Positions 9,678-19,737 of a stretch of DNA of 64,000 nt are shown in pieces. A program made the translations under genes and the position numbers. The stretch is taken from contig CM040123.1 of assembly GCA_022559845.1 (NCBI GenBank), positions 300,192,642 through 300,256,641 on the forward strand, written 5' to 3'. Below the pieces are notes generated by a model, which was not told the origin of the DNA, searched no databases, and was given only the letters and a program-made list of their open reading frames with translations. This DNA comes from Amorphophallus konjac. Lineage: Eukaryota > Streptophyta > Magnoliopsida > Alismatales > Araceae. Positions within the stretch are counted from its first letter, which is position 1. Each line of letters starts with the position of its first letter.

Positions 9678-10484
9678 GACCTATGAAGAGAGGCACAGGA
9701 GGAGGCGAGGGATAGGTTCCCTCGATAGAGATAGATGGAGATACGCACATAAGTGCGTCTCCAATCACAGAACCCGTGGCATATGCGATGCAGAGCCTTG
9801 CAGTCGCATTAGAATCAGAAGAAAGAAAAACCCCGGGGAGGGGGGGAGAAGGATTCATATGGCCCGAGAGCCTATCCAGCGCCGGAGAAAACCTATTGCA
9901 CGGGAGTAGATACACTGGGAAATCATTGAACGTATATTCAAAGGGGAATTGGAGAAGGCATTCATGAGATAGAAGACATTAGCCACAAACGGCATTTCAT
10001 TCATCCTATGAATCGATACGGATAGACATATGCATAATATACAGATTCCGGCGCCGTCGTTGTCGATCGGCCGTCGTTTACATTAATGAAGAAACGATTA
10101 CAGATAATATGGGGAGAGGAAATGGTGAGAGAAGGGGAGGTCAGGCTCATATCATCGCCCCTCCCCTCCTTCACTAACATTGTGCCAGAGGAAGAAAACC
10201 AAAAGAAGAACAAAGGGATTCACCGGATGAAACACGGAGACCCACCTAAATCGATAAGAAACGGACTGTCTCCTTCTCCGATTCCGGGAGGCTCGGGTGG
10301 AGCGTGGTGGCAGCCGCTGAGAAGCTCGAACGGAGGCTTCCTCAGATCGAAGAACCCTCGACCCCTTCTCCCTGGACCTCTCCTCTTTCTTTCTAATTCT
10401 CTTTTCTTTTCTCCTTTGATTCCGCTTCCTTTTTTTTTCTTCTCGCTCTCTTCGAATCCCCCCCTTTTTTTGGCGAAGGCAGGC

Positions 10485-10494
10485 TATATATATA
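10485..10494 (-). promoter_or_regulatory. TATA box of LTR A
   Basis: A 12-base palindrome CTATATATATAG occupies 10484-10495, about 860 bases from the LTR start on the minus strand. Three GGCGCC/GGCGCGCC modules lie directly upstream (10508-10640). The position fits the U3/R promoter. Confidence 0.6.
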
Positions 10495-11353
10495 GCCTTT
10501 TTGTTAATTCGGCGCCCCGGGAAGGGGGCGCGCCGGATTTGGTGGCGCCGGGAACACGTCCCGATTGGTTTTTGCGCGCCGGTTTGACGGCGCCGGGGAA
10601 CGCATCCCTTATTGTAATTAGCGCGCCGGTTTGACGGCGCCGTTTTAACTTGTTTACTCGGCGTGCCAGTCCGGTGGGTCCGGAGATGATTCCGGAATCT
10701 CCCGTTGACTATTCCTCTCGCCCTGGTCCTTGAAAAACCTTGACGTAAAGTCGAGGAAGCTCTCGACACGACGAACGGCCTTGATCAGACTTCCGCGTGT
10801 GTCTGGTCCGAGCACACGGATGTCCTGGTGGTATAGCCTTCGGCACTGTGATTTGTGCTCCTGGTTGAGACGGATTCGTGCTCAAAGCTTCTTTGCAGGA
10901 TGGTGTTGCATCCTGGGTAATTCTGCCTTGAACGGTGATCAATTGGCCACTAAAGGGCCCATTATGACGAGGAGCCGAACCCATGTCGGGTGATCGGGAC
11001 CCTCTGTTGACAGAGCCCTCGGCCCCTTGTTGTGGACGGCCGGGGACGTTTTCCCTCCTTAGGAGAGCCATTGGGTAGACCGTCGTCCTTGGTCGGGCGA
11101 CGGATGTGGGGTAGCGGCATGACGAGGTCGATGCCGGATCATTGGGCAGGCTTGATCGCGCTGCCGGTTGGTTGTAGGTTCATTCCGACTCTCCTAAGGT
11201 GAAGTCCCCGGTGTTCCCTTCAAGGTGGCTCGGGGCTCTGGTAGCTTGAAGAGCCTTCAGTAAGCCAGTCTTCATCAGCTTCTGCGCTTCAGTGGGCCGT
11301 ATCATTCATCTTTGCGGCTTGGTTGCCGAAGGATCATATTTTGAGTGCCAACA

Positions 11354-11875
11354 GCGTATCAGGTGGCTCTCGAAATGGAGCAATTCAAGGCCGAGTTTGA
11401 GCCTACCCATTGGTTGGGCCCCTTTCCCCCTCGTAGTGTCGAGCCCCGTGGCTCTTTAGGCACGTATCCGAGAGCCCCCATGGCTCGATCTCCAGAGCCC
11501 GCTCGTCCCGAGCCATTCGCTCCTAGGCTTCTCCCTCCACCTCCGAGGGATATCCCTCCTCGTCCCCAACCCACGGCACCCATGGCCCGTCCACCGGCAC
11601 CCGCACCCATTGCTCTTCCTTTGTTGCCTATACCTCCTATCCGTCGGGAGGATAAGGGGAAAGGGCCTTTGATCGGGGAGCCTAGTGGATCACGGCAACA
11701 GTGTTATCGCTGTAATGGGTTTGGCCATTTCTCCAACCAGTGTCCCACTCATCAGTCTCTTGTCATTGGGGACACACAGGCCAGGGACACCACCTCCTCA
11801 GATCTTGTGTTAGTCAGCTATGAAGCAAATCAGGTGCTAGCTAACGAATTCTTTGAGATTGAAGGTGATGGCTAG
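11354..11875 (+). pseudogene. Gag C-terminal fragment of element B with CCHC zinc knuckle
   Basis: Gag coding resumes after element A with QVALEMEQF. A proline/arginine-rich linker follows, then the zinc knuckle CYRCNGFGHFSNQC (CX2CX4HX4C), which binds RNA during packaging. The frame ends at TAG 11873-11875. The same phase stays open beyond it to 12445, so this is a single nonsense change and not a natural end. The N-terminal capsid part is off the window. Confidence 0.85.
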
Positions 11876-12445
11876 GATGCCCAGCATTCAGTTGATACCC
11901 ACTTAGGGGTCGTCAGGTGTATTCTCACCCAGCCACAGGCCAGTGATGACTGGCGTCGGACCACCATCTTTCATACATACTGTAGGCTGGGGGGGCATGT
12001 GTGTAAGGTGATTATCGATTGTGGGAGTTGCATCAATGCAATCTCCACGGGCGCAGTCTCACGTCTTGGTCTTACTCCCATGGACCATCCTTGCCTCTAT
12101 CGAGTATCATGGGTGGATTCCACCTCTATTCTGATCAGGCTGCGGTGTTTGGTCCCACTGCAGTTCCATGCCTACCGTGACGAGATCTGGTGTGATGTCC
12201 TCCCCATGGAGGTGGGTAATATCATTCTTGGTAGGCCGTGGTTATTTGATCGGAATGCCACACTCCATGACCGGTCGAACACCTGTACCTTCGACCATGC
12301 TGGCCAATGGATTACCCTCCACCCCACTCAGCCCAAGAGCCCACCATTTAGGGGTCCTACTGGCCCTAGTACTCCGGAGCCTTCCATCCCCGGGCAGTAC
12401 CCCATCCCCAGCCCGGGCTATGGCCGTTACCTCTGGCACAGGTGA
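11876..12445 (+). pseudogene. Aspartic protease of element B
   Basis: This is in phase with gag after one stop codon. The active-site region reads CKVIIDCGSCINAIS (about 11999-12043), so the triplet is DCG where this branch usually has D-G/S-G. Further landmarks are WCDVLPMEVGNIILGRPWLF, the flap-to-ILGR stretch of gypsy proteases. It ends at a stop at 12445. RT coding continues in another phase from about 12462, so a frameshift lies in between. Confidence 0.8.
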
Positions 12446-12461
12446 GCCCTAGACTAGGAGG

Positions 12462-15400
12462 TTGATGATGATTAGCTCCCGAGAAATGGAGCGGGAGGCT
12501 AGTAGGGGCTGCCTTGTGCTTGCTACTACGGTCCGAGAGGTGGAGCCAAAGTTCGAGGGTGAACTCCCACCCGATGTCATTCCTATTCTGCAGGAGTTCA
12601 CTGATATCTTTCCCGAGGAGCTTCCCGAGGGACTCCCACCTATGCGGGATATTCAGCATGCTATTGACCTGATTCCGAGCTCCTCATTGCCCAATCTTCC
12701 TCATTATCGCATGAGTCCCACGGAACATGCCGAGCTAAAACGGCATGTCGATGAGTTGATGTAGAGAGGGCCAGTTCGGGACAGCATGAGTCCGTGTGTT
12801 GTTCCCGCATTACTCGCCCCAAAGAAGGATGGCACGTGGAGAATGTGCATTGATAGTCATGCCATCAACAAAATCACCGTGAAGTACAAGTTCCCTATTC
12901 CCCGCCTAGATGATATGCTAGATATGATGGCCGGTGCCACTATCTTCTCGAAGATCAATCTTCAGAGTGGCTACCACCAGGTGAGGATTAGGCCAGGTGA
13001 TGAGTGGAAGACCACATTTAAGACCAAAGATGGTCTATATGAGTGGTTGGTTATGCCCTTTGGGTTGACCAATGCCCCTAGCACCTTTATACGACTCATG
13101 ACTCAGGTCCTTCGACCATTCATTGGAGTCTTTGTGGTTGTGTATTTTGATGATATCCTTATATATAGTCGCTCTAAAGGGGACCACTTGGACCATCTAC
13201 GGTAGGTCTGTCTACTTTTGAGGCGAGAGTAGTTGTTTGCGAACCCACAGAAGTGTGCCTTCATGACACCTCAGCTTACCTTCTTGGGTTTTATTGTGTC
13301 TAGTACTGGGGTCTCCGCTGATCCGGAGAAGGTTCGGGCCATTATTGAGTGGCCGGAACCCCGTACAGTCCATGATGTCCGCAGCTTCCATGGCCTCGCG
13401 ACGTTCTATCATCATTTCATCTACAGATTTAGCTCCGTCACTGCCCCGATCACGGACTGTATTCGGAAGAGCATGTTTGTATGGATGAAGGCCGCAGCTG
13501 CTGCCTTCAAGGACATCAAGGAGCGCATGACCCAGACACCGATCCTTTGATTGCCAGATTTCTCGAAGGTATTTGAGGTCTCTTGTGATGCGTCAGGTGT
13601 AGGAATTGGAGGAGTGTTGAGTCAGGAGGCCCACCCGGTCGCATACTTCAGTGAGAAGCTGAATGATGCGAGACTACGATACTCCACTTATGATAAAGAA
13701 TTCTACGCAGTTATTCAGGCTCTTAGGCATTGGAGGCACTATCTTTTACATCAAGAGTTTATCTTGTACTCCAATCATGTGGCTTTGAGGTTCCTCCATT
13801 CCCAAAAGAAGCTTAATCCGCGTCACAGCCGATGGGTTGAGTATCTCCAGCAGTACACATTTGTGCTTAAACATAAGGCTGGACTGGAGAACAAGGTGGC
13901 TGATGCCTTGAGTCGGCGTGCTTGTTTGCTGACCACCATGAGTGTCGAGGTCATAGGGTTAGAGAAGATGAGAGAGGCTTATATTGACTGTCCAGACTTC
14001 GGTCAGATTTATACCACTCCCCATCCCGGACCCTCAAGAGACCTTAATGACTATGTGCTTCAGGAGGGTTACCTCTTTCGAGGAGGCAGACTTTGTGTTC
14101 CCTGAACTTCGGTTCGAGACTTCTTAGTCTGGGAACTACATGCCGGAGGTCTAGCCGGCCACTTTGGTCGGAACAAGACTATCGAGGCTGTTGACCATAG
14201 ATTTTATTGGCCGAGCTTGAAGCGTGATGTTGCTCATATTGTGGCCCAGTGCCGTACATGTGCTATGGCCAAAATGAAGAAGCAAAGCTCGAGCCTTTAT
14301 ACGCCTCTCCCCATACTTGATGCTCTGTGGCATGATGTTAGCATGGATTTTATCTTGGGATTTCCACGTACCTCTAGGAAGCATGACTCAGTCTATGTGG
14401 TGGTTGACTGGTTCTTGAAGATGGCCCTTTTCATTCCCTGCTCGAAGACTTCAGATGCTTCGAAGGTAGCCCGCCTATTCCTTACTCATGTGGTGTGCAA
14501 GTTCAGGTTGCCTCGTACCATAGTGTCTGACCGTGATGTTAGGTTCACCAGTTATTTTTGGAAGACACTGTGGCATATGTTGGGTACTCACCTCAAGTTT
14601 TCCACTGCATATCATCTCCAGATAGATGGTCAGATCGAGGTGGTCAATAGGAGTCTGGGTGACCTTTTGAGGTGTCTTGTCAGGGACCGTGTAGGGGATT
14701 AGGATCTCATACTACCACTAGCAGAATTTGCATATAATGACTCGGTCAACAGGTCTATCGGTATGAGTCCATTCAAGATTGTCACAGGTTGTAGGCCTAG
14801 GAAGCCAGTGGATCTTGTCCCCATGCCCATTCATGCACGAGTGTCCGAGTCTACCGAATCTTTTGCTAGGCATGTTAGGAGTTTGCATGACGACATCTGT
14901 CGTGACATTGAGGCCAACAATGCACGGTATAAGGAGCGAGCCGATGCCCATAGACACCACCATGAGTTCCAAGAGGGTGAATATGTCATGATCAGGGTAA
15001 GACCTGAACGGTTTCCCTCTAGAACCGTAAAGAAATTACAAGCTCGCAGAGCCGGTCCATTTAGAGTGTTGAAACGCATTGGAGCCAATGCGTATGTTGT
15101 AGACCTACCAGATGAATATGGTATAAGCTCAACTTTCAATGTATCGGATCTAGTTGCATATAGGGACCCAGCGGTGATCCCTAGTGAGCCTTTCGAGCCA
15201 TCTCCCCCCATTGAGAGTGATCCCACACCTGAGTGTCCACCACCAGCCACATTTCCACGACAGCGAGAGCATATAGATCATATACTGGATGAGCAGGTGA
15301 CAGTTACTAGGAGTGGATCCTACCCGCGCTACCTAGTGCATTGGAGAGGGCGACCCGCCATCGAGGATACTTGGATCACCCGTGGAGAGTTGCAGCAGAT

Positions 15401-15605
15401 AGATCTAGACCTACTGGAGTGCTACCAGAGCGATGCTGACCCTTACTCGACAAGTTCGAGTTTCTCCCACCCGGGGAGAATTGGTGCGGACACCAGAGCG
15501 AGCGAGAAGCACGAACCGGCGAGCCGTCAGTACCTTACGCGGAGCACCACTCGGGCTACATCGGCTTCCATTTGGCTCGGAGACAGTCTGGAGACTCCCC
15601 CTTGA
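12462..15605 (+). pseudogene. Element B pol: RT, RNase H, integrase and chromodomain
   Basis: One phase is open over 3.1 kb except for six stops (12762 TAG, 13203 TAG, 13230 TAG, 13548 TGA, 14103 TGA, 14700 TAG). The RT core spans 12790-13540 with [13 protein letters not shown]. RNase H spans 13555-13920, with VSCDASG; a later position reads SNH where SDH is usual. The integrase zinc-binding HHCC region starts near 14135 and ends with CRTC. The DDE core shows MDF, SDRDVRF and QIEVVNR. The chromodomain is at 15268-15415 (YLVHWRGRP, then DTWITR). The last 41 codons lie inside the 3' LTR. The protein would copy and integrate the element, and the chromodomain would direct it to marked chromatin. 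This copy is inactive. Confidence 0.9.
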
Positions 15606-17761
15606 GTCTTAGCATTTATCATATTTACTGAGATTTTATTTGTGTGTAATATATGTTTTGGCTTTCTTCGGATTGTAATTCGGATTGTAAGAGGGGTTTA
15701 TTTGTAATTTGGGACTACCTGGGTCCCGCGGGACCCCCATCCCTTCTCCCATTGATCCACCTCATCCCTTGGGCCCATGTGGGGTCAGTCAACCCTCCAA
15801 GGTGGGCTTCTAGAAGGGTTGGACCAAAGGGGGGACAAAGGGTAGCAAAATTTAAAAATGGGAGCATATAAGTCAAGGGGGCGCCCCATTCTATTATAGT
15901 TTATTAGGATTTGTAGTTTATTTTATTTAGTTCCAAATCACATGGGAGAAATAAATTGTGGACTCTCTCTTTTACCCCCCACCAATCCTATATCTAGGGA
16001 TAGAACTAGTCTTTTTGTATTTTCTATAAGAACCTTGTATTTCTATTTTGAGTGAAATTAATGAAAGAAAATTCTGGAATTTCTTCCAAAGAGCAAGGGC
16101 CGCCCCCCTCTCTCTCTCCTCTTTCCCCCTTTTGCAGCTGGGAAGGCTGCGAATCAGAGGTGTGAAGCCTCATCTATCAAGTGTGAAGATCGTTGTCGCC
16201 GCCGCCGTCGCACCACCGCCATCGTCGCCGGAGTTCTGTCCATCCAGGACATCCCCTTCTTCCCGGAATTTCTGCTCCCAACCACGAGATCTTCTGGAGC
16301 CCAAACTTTCAGGGTGAGTTCTAGGGATCATTACCACGTCCTAGAAAAATTGGTGGAGCTTCTAGCTGTTATTTTCCATTTTTGCCATTTTTGTTCTCCA
16401 CCTTCTTCCAGATCTGCCAGCAGTCTGCCCAGTTTTCTAGAACCCAAATAGATCATTCATGAACCCACCTTCCTCTTATCTGAATGACTTGATATTTTTA
16501 TTGGAGATTCTATCCACCAACCCTATCACCCAAGAATTTTCATGGAATTTCTGGAGTCTTCTTCATATTTTTAAAAATCACTGTCAGATCCAAAACTCAG
16601 ATCTGTCTCTGCTGTCCAGATCCGACAACCCGATACTAATAAATACTTTTCTCCACCCAAATCTCCACCAAATCCTTCAAAACAATTATCCCCGTTTTCC
16701 TCTCTCTCCTCTCTACAAGTTTCATGAAAAGCTCAACATCTGATTCGGAGGTCTACATCACGGTCAATGCCAACTCTCAGGAAAGTTCACTTCTGCCCGG
16801 CCAGATCTGAAACAGAGATCAGTCTGGTTCTAAAATCCCCCATCAGAAGTACAGCCCCAACGAATTTTCTGGAGTCACAGAGGGTCGAAGCATTTCGAGA
16901 GAGCTTTCCAACGGCGCTAGTTTCGTGCCGATCTGATGTCGGTGCTGGTCTCAGCTGCTTCTATCGCCGAAGCGCGCAGGTCTGAAACTGAGTTTCATAT
17001 CTGTGGATAGCAACTCCGACAAGTGAAGATCGGAGCCACCCGGGCTCCGACCGGTGTTCCAGCCCGGCCGCCTTCCAGGGGAGCAATCCACCATGTGTCA
17101 CCATCACAGAGGGACCCACCCCGCCAGGGCCGGAGGACTGAGCAGCGCGTGGGCCCCACAAGCCCGCAGATTGCGCAGTCTGGACAGCAAAAAACGTGGG
17201 TTTCGGCACCGTCGGAGCGACATCAAGATGCTGCCCGTCAACCCAATTCCCGATACTCCCGGGCCCCACATGTGACCTGTTACCTCCCTGCGTGGAGTGG
17301 GTCGAAACATTTGTACTGCAGTAAACTTTGTTAACCAGGAGTACGGATTTGGCCAGGGTTGTCTTCCCCACGCCGGGAGGGTGGAGGTAACGGTCTTACT
17401 TCTTGGCATTCATTTACTAGTTTAGTATATGGTCATATGCCGCTGTGAGTGCGTTAGGAATCTAGCCCGTGAGTTCATGTCACCACTGTGAGCGAGAGAG
17501 TGACCTGTCCCGTGACTCGATCCGAGCACGGAAGAGAGTCGACCACCCTTGACTCTGCCGATTTCTCAACCGCACGGATCCACGTTTCCCCTCGCTTGGG
17601 ACGACGAGTGAGCTTACATTTTTTTTAGCGACGTATAGCCCATTGGAACTCTTAGTGTCGGGCTGAACTGTATCTCCTATTCATATGTTGCCGGTCGCGT
17701 CTGCATTTATAGTCCGAGGTCCGCATCACTTAGAGTCGGTCCCTCTGTCTGTCCCGCATCA
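15482..17761 (+). repeat. Element B 3' LTR (2280 bp)
   Basis: It starts TGGTGCGGACACC and ends GTCCCGCATCA. The same ends (inverted) bound both LTRs of element C at 21963-24244 and 26895-29172, which fixes the borders. The pol stop codon (15603-15605) is 124 bases inside it. Similarity to the C LTRs is clear at both ends and patchy in the middle, so B and C are relatives and not the same family copy. Confidence 0.85.
15867..15872 (+). promoter_or_regulatory. TATA box of LTR B
   Basis: GCATATAAGTC about 385 bases into the LTR. The C LTRs carry CATATAAGTACC or a close variant at the corresponding place, which supports a promoter role. Confidence 0.5.
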
Positions 17762-19737
17762 GTGTGCTTTGAGAGAGTTATTATCATTTTTGCCACCTAA
17801 TTTGGTAATTGTCCAGCCCTTGCGACGTCGAGATCGTGGTTTGATGTAGCAGAGCGGGCGCTCTGGTCAAGAAATGTGCTCGGATGAGTAGAGGATCTTC
17901 CGGATGAGTTGTTGATTGTCGAGCCTGATGTTCTTGTTATGCTCTGTGGCGTTAGAATTGTTGTGTTGGTCTTGAATATTTTACGGATTTTGAGGCAAGA
18001 TTAGGTAGAGATATTCCAAGGAGCTCTAAGTCCTACATTTCTGCCCGTGAATGGACTGTCTTAGTCCTGGATTTGGTCCGAGATGGCATGGCGGTGGCTT
18101 GATTTTGGCCCAGATTGTGGAATTTGGGGCCATTGCGCCGCTCTTGGACGTGATGTGTGAGATTGCAGGTGAGATGTGAAGGTTCCACAGCCGATTTTGG
18201 GGCTGAGTATGAGTGTTGGCAGGTGCCGATCATGGCTCATGCCGTGGCTCTGGGCGTGGTGGTCCACGTGGTGGTATCTCCGGAGATGAATATTGTGAGG
18301 ATCCGAGATTTGAGAATGGATTGGGGTTAGCGCAGATAGATTCGAGGGAATAATGCATGGTGGCTAGAGATGTAGTAGCCTTCGAGCCTGGCGTCTTTTA
18401 TGGTTTCTTTGCTCCTCGGTAAGTGTTTGGCGTATTAATGGTTCTGAGATCAGAGGCAGGCTTAGGTGAGGAGCGTGTGGCAGTGGCTAACTTAATCGCT
18501 GTGGCAAAGAGTGTGGCTGGCGATCAGTAGAGTTAGTGCTCGAGGCGTGGCGAGTTGTAATTCCCGGAATTGCAATGGAGGTGCATCGAGAGATGCTGTG
18601 ATCGTGGTCCGACGAGACACTTAGCGAGTGTTGTCGAAGGATCAGACCTGACGGTGGTAATGGTTTTCTTGGTGCTGGAAGGTGCGGTTCCTAGCGTGCG
18701 TGAGGTTTGAGTTCAGGTCGAGCGTGGAGATCTCCCGATTTTTCGGAGGTATGTTGGTTTCTCCTTGGTTGGAGAAATCACATTTTGCCAAGTTCGTCAT
18801 CTTGCATTATGTGTTCGGAATGGTTGGCCTTCATGTGCCATGAGTCCGTGCGACATGTGTTCGGTGTTTTGGCAATGAAGTTGCCTGTGAGAAGCATTGC
18901 CCATTCCCATTGTGATGTAAGGGTGTTGGCGATATTCCTAAAGGATGTGTGCCGTTTTGGGTAGTGCTTGCGAAGACTCGTGGCTGGTGTAATGATTCCC
19001 GATGCGTCATGAATCGGAGCATGTAGAGTTGTAGAAAATTCCTAGACAAGTGAGAGAGTGTATGCTCTTGGTTCGAGGTAACCACGTTTTCCTCACCCTG
19101 TCATCTGGTGTCGGCTAGCCGAGTTGAGGAATGTCGGGATGGTGGATCCCGAGTCATTGTTATGGTTCCTGTGCACGTGGATCAGAGTGTGTAGCAGAAG
19201 CCTAGTGGGCTTATAACCCTGGTAGGCCCAGGATCGTAGCGTTGGTTGCTACGGGCGGATTCACGAGAAATTATGTAGAGCATCAGAGGATTGCTCCCTC
19301 GGTGTGAGAATTGTCTCGGGTTGTGTGAGACGTGTTATTGCCATGCCGATGCTTGAGGCATTATGGTTGTGGCACTGATAGGTGGAGAGTTGGAGAAATA
19401 TGTGGGCAAGTGTACCACATAAGTACCCCGTTCATTGGTTGGAAGCCGTGCCAGGCGTTTGGGTTCTAGACCTAGATAAGGTTGCTAAGGTATCGCCTGA
19501 CAGTGGTCGAGGATACGAGTTAGAGTCGATGGCTTGGTGCTTGACTCGTGTTGGCAGCCGTGTCCTCGGTTGAGATCGTGATTCTCGAGAAGTGATCTCT
19601 GAGAGATTGTGGGTCCCAGTTGGTAGCTGTGAGCGGCTGTTAATGCTAGCCGTGTGATCGGCTATGGCAGGGTCTATATTGTCAAGAGGCCCTATTGAGT
19701 CTGGAAGTTTCAGAATGATGTGGAAGAGGACTCAGCG
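17762..19737 (+). mobile_element. Element H1 interior, first piece (non-coding LARD-like element)
   Basis: This aligns along its length with 33703-35666 (H2), at roughly 85-90% by eye. No ORF over 85 codons and no retroviral motif was found. The left edge is the insertion point of B. The right edge is the insertion point of D1, with CAGCG at 19733-19737. Small open frames (18707-18964, 19382-19573) occur in only partly matching form in H2, so I do not call genes. Confidence 0.8.

Larger units (their letters stand above)
1..11353 (-). mobile_element. Element A: degenerate Tat/Ogre-type Ty3/gypsy retrotransposon, left end outside window
   Basis: In plus coordinates the order is 3' LTR (ends 754), reverse transcriptase, protease, gag, primer site (7736-7754), 5' LTR (7758-11353), so the element reads on the minus strand. 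The RT tail carries the MNPxKCAFG and FLGFIxRYRGIEIDPAKIKAI signatures usual in the Tat/Ogre branch of non-chromovirus gypsy elements. RNase H and integrase are absent: the RT reading frame runs straight into the 3' LTR. The element lies in the gag of element B. GCGTA (11354-11358) follows the 5' LTR and is the expected target duplication, but its partner is off the window. Several stops and frameshifts make it non-functional. Confidence 0.85.
7758..11353 (-). repeat. Element A 5' LTR (3596 bp)
   Basis: The plus-strand ends are TGTTTAT and GCCAACA, giving the canonical TG...CA. The inner end is fixed by the adjacent primer site. The outer end is fixed by the match to 747-754 and by element B gag resuming at 11354. 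Segments are shared with LTR F and, inverted, with LTR G: the GTGCCAGTCAC zone (7907-8045), repeated CCCCGAGGGC motifs (9104-9288), and GGCGCGCC-rich arrays (8519-8760, 10508-10640). Open frames such as 10152-10769 and 8806-9321 overlap the LTR promoter or arrays and are not taken as genes. Confidence 0.88.
11354..17761 (+). mobile_element. Element B: chromovirus (Ty3/gypsy with chromodomain), 5' part off window
   Basis: Gag resumes exactly at the right end of element A (11354). Protease, RT, RNase H, integrase and chromodomain follow in chromovirus order, then a 3' LTR (15482-17761). The 5' LTR and start of gag must lie left of the window because A inserted inside gag. B inserted into element H: the base after its LTR starts GTGTG (17762-17766), and the same GTGTG lies at the matching uninterrupted site in H2 (33703-33707), so GTGTG is the predicted target duplication. 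Confidence 0.88.
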
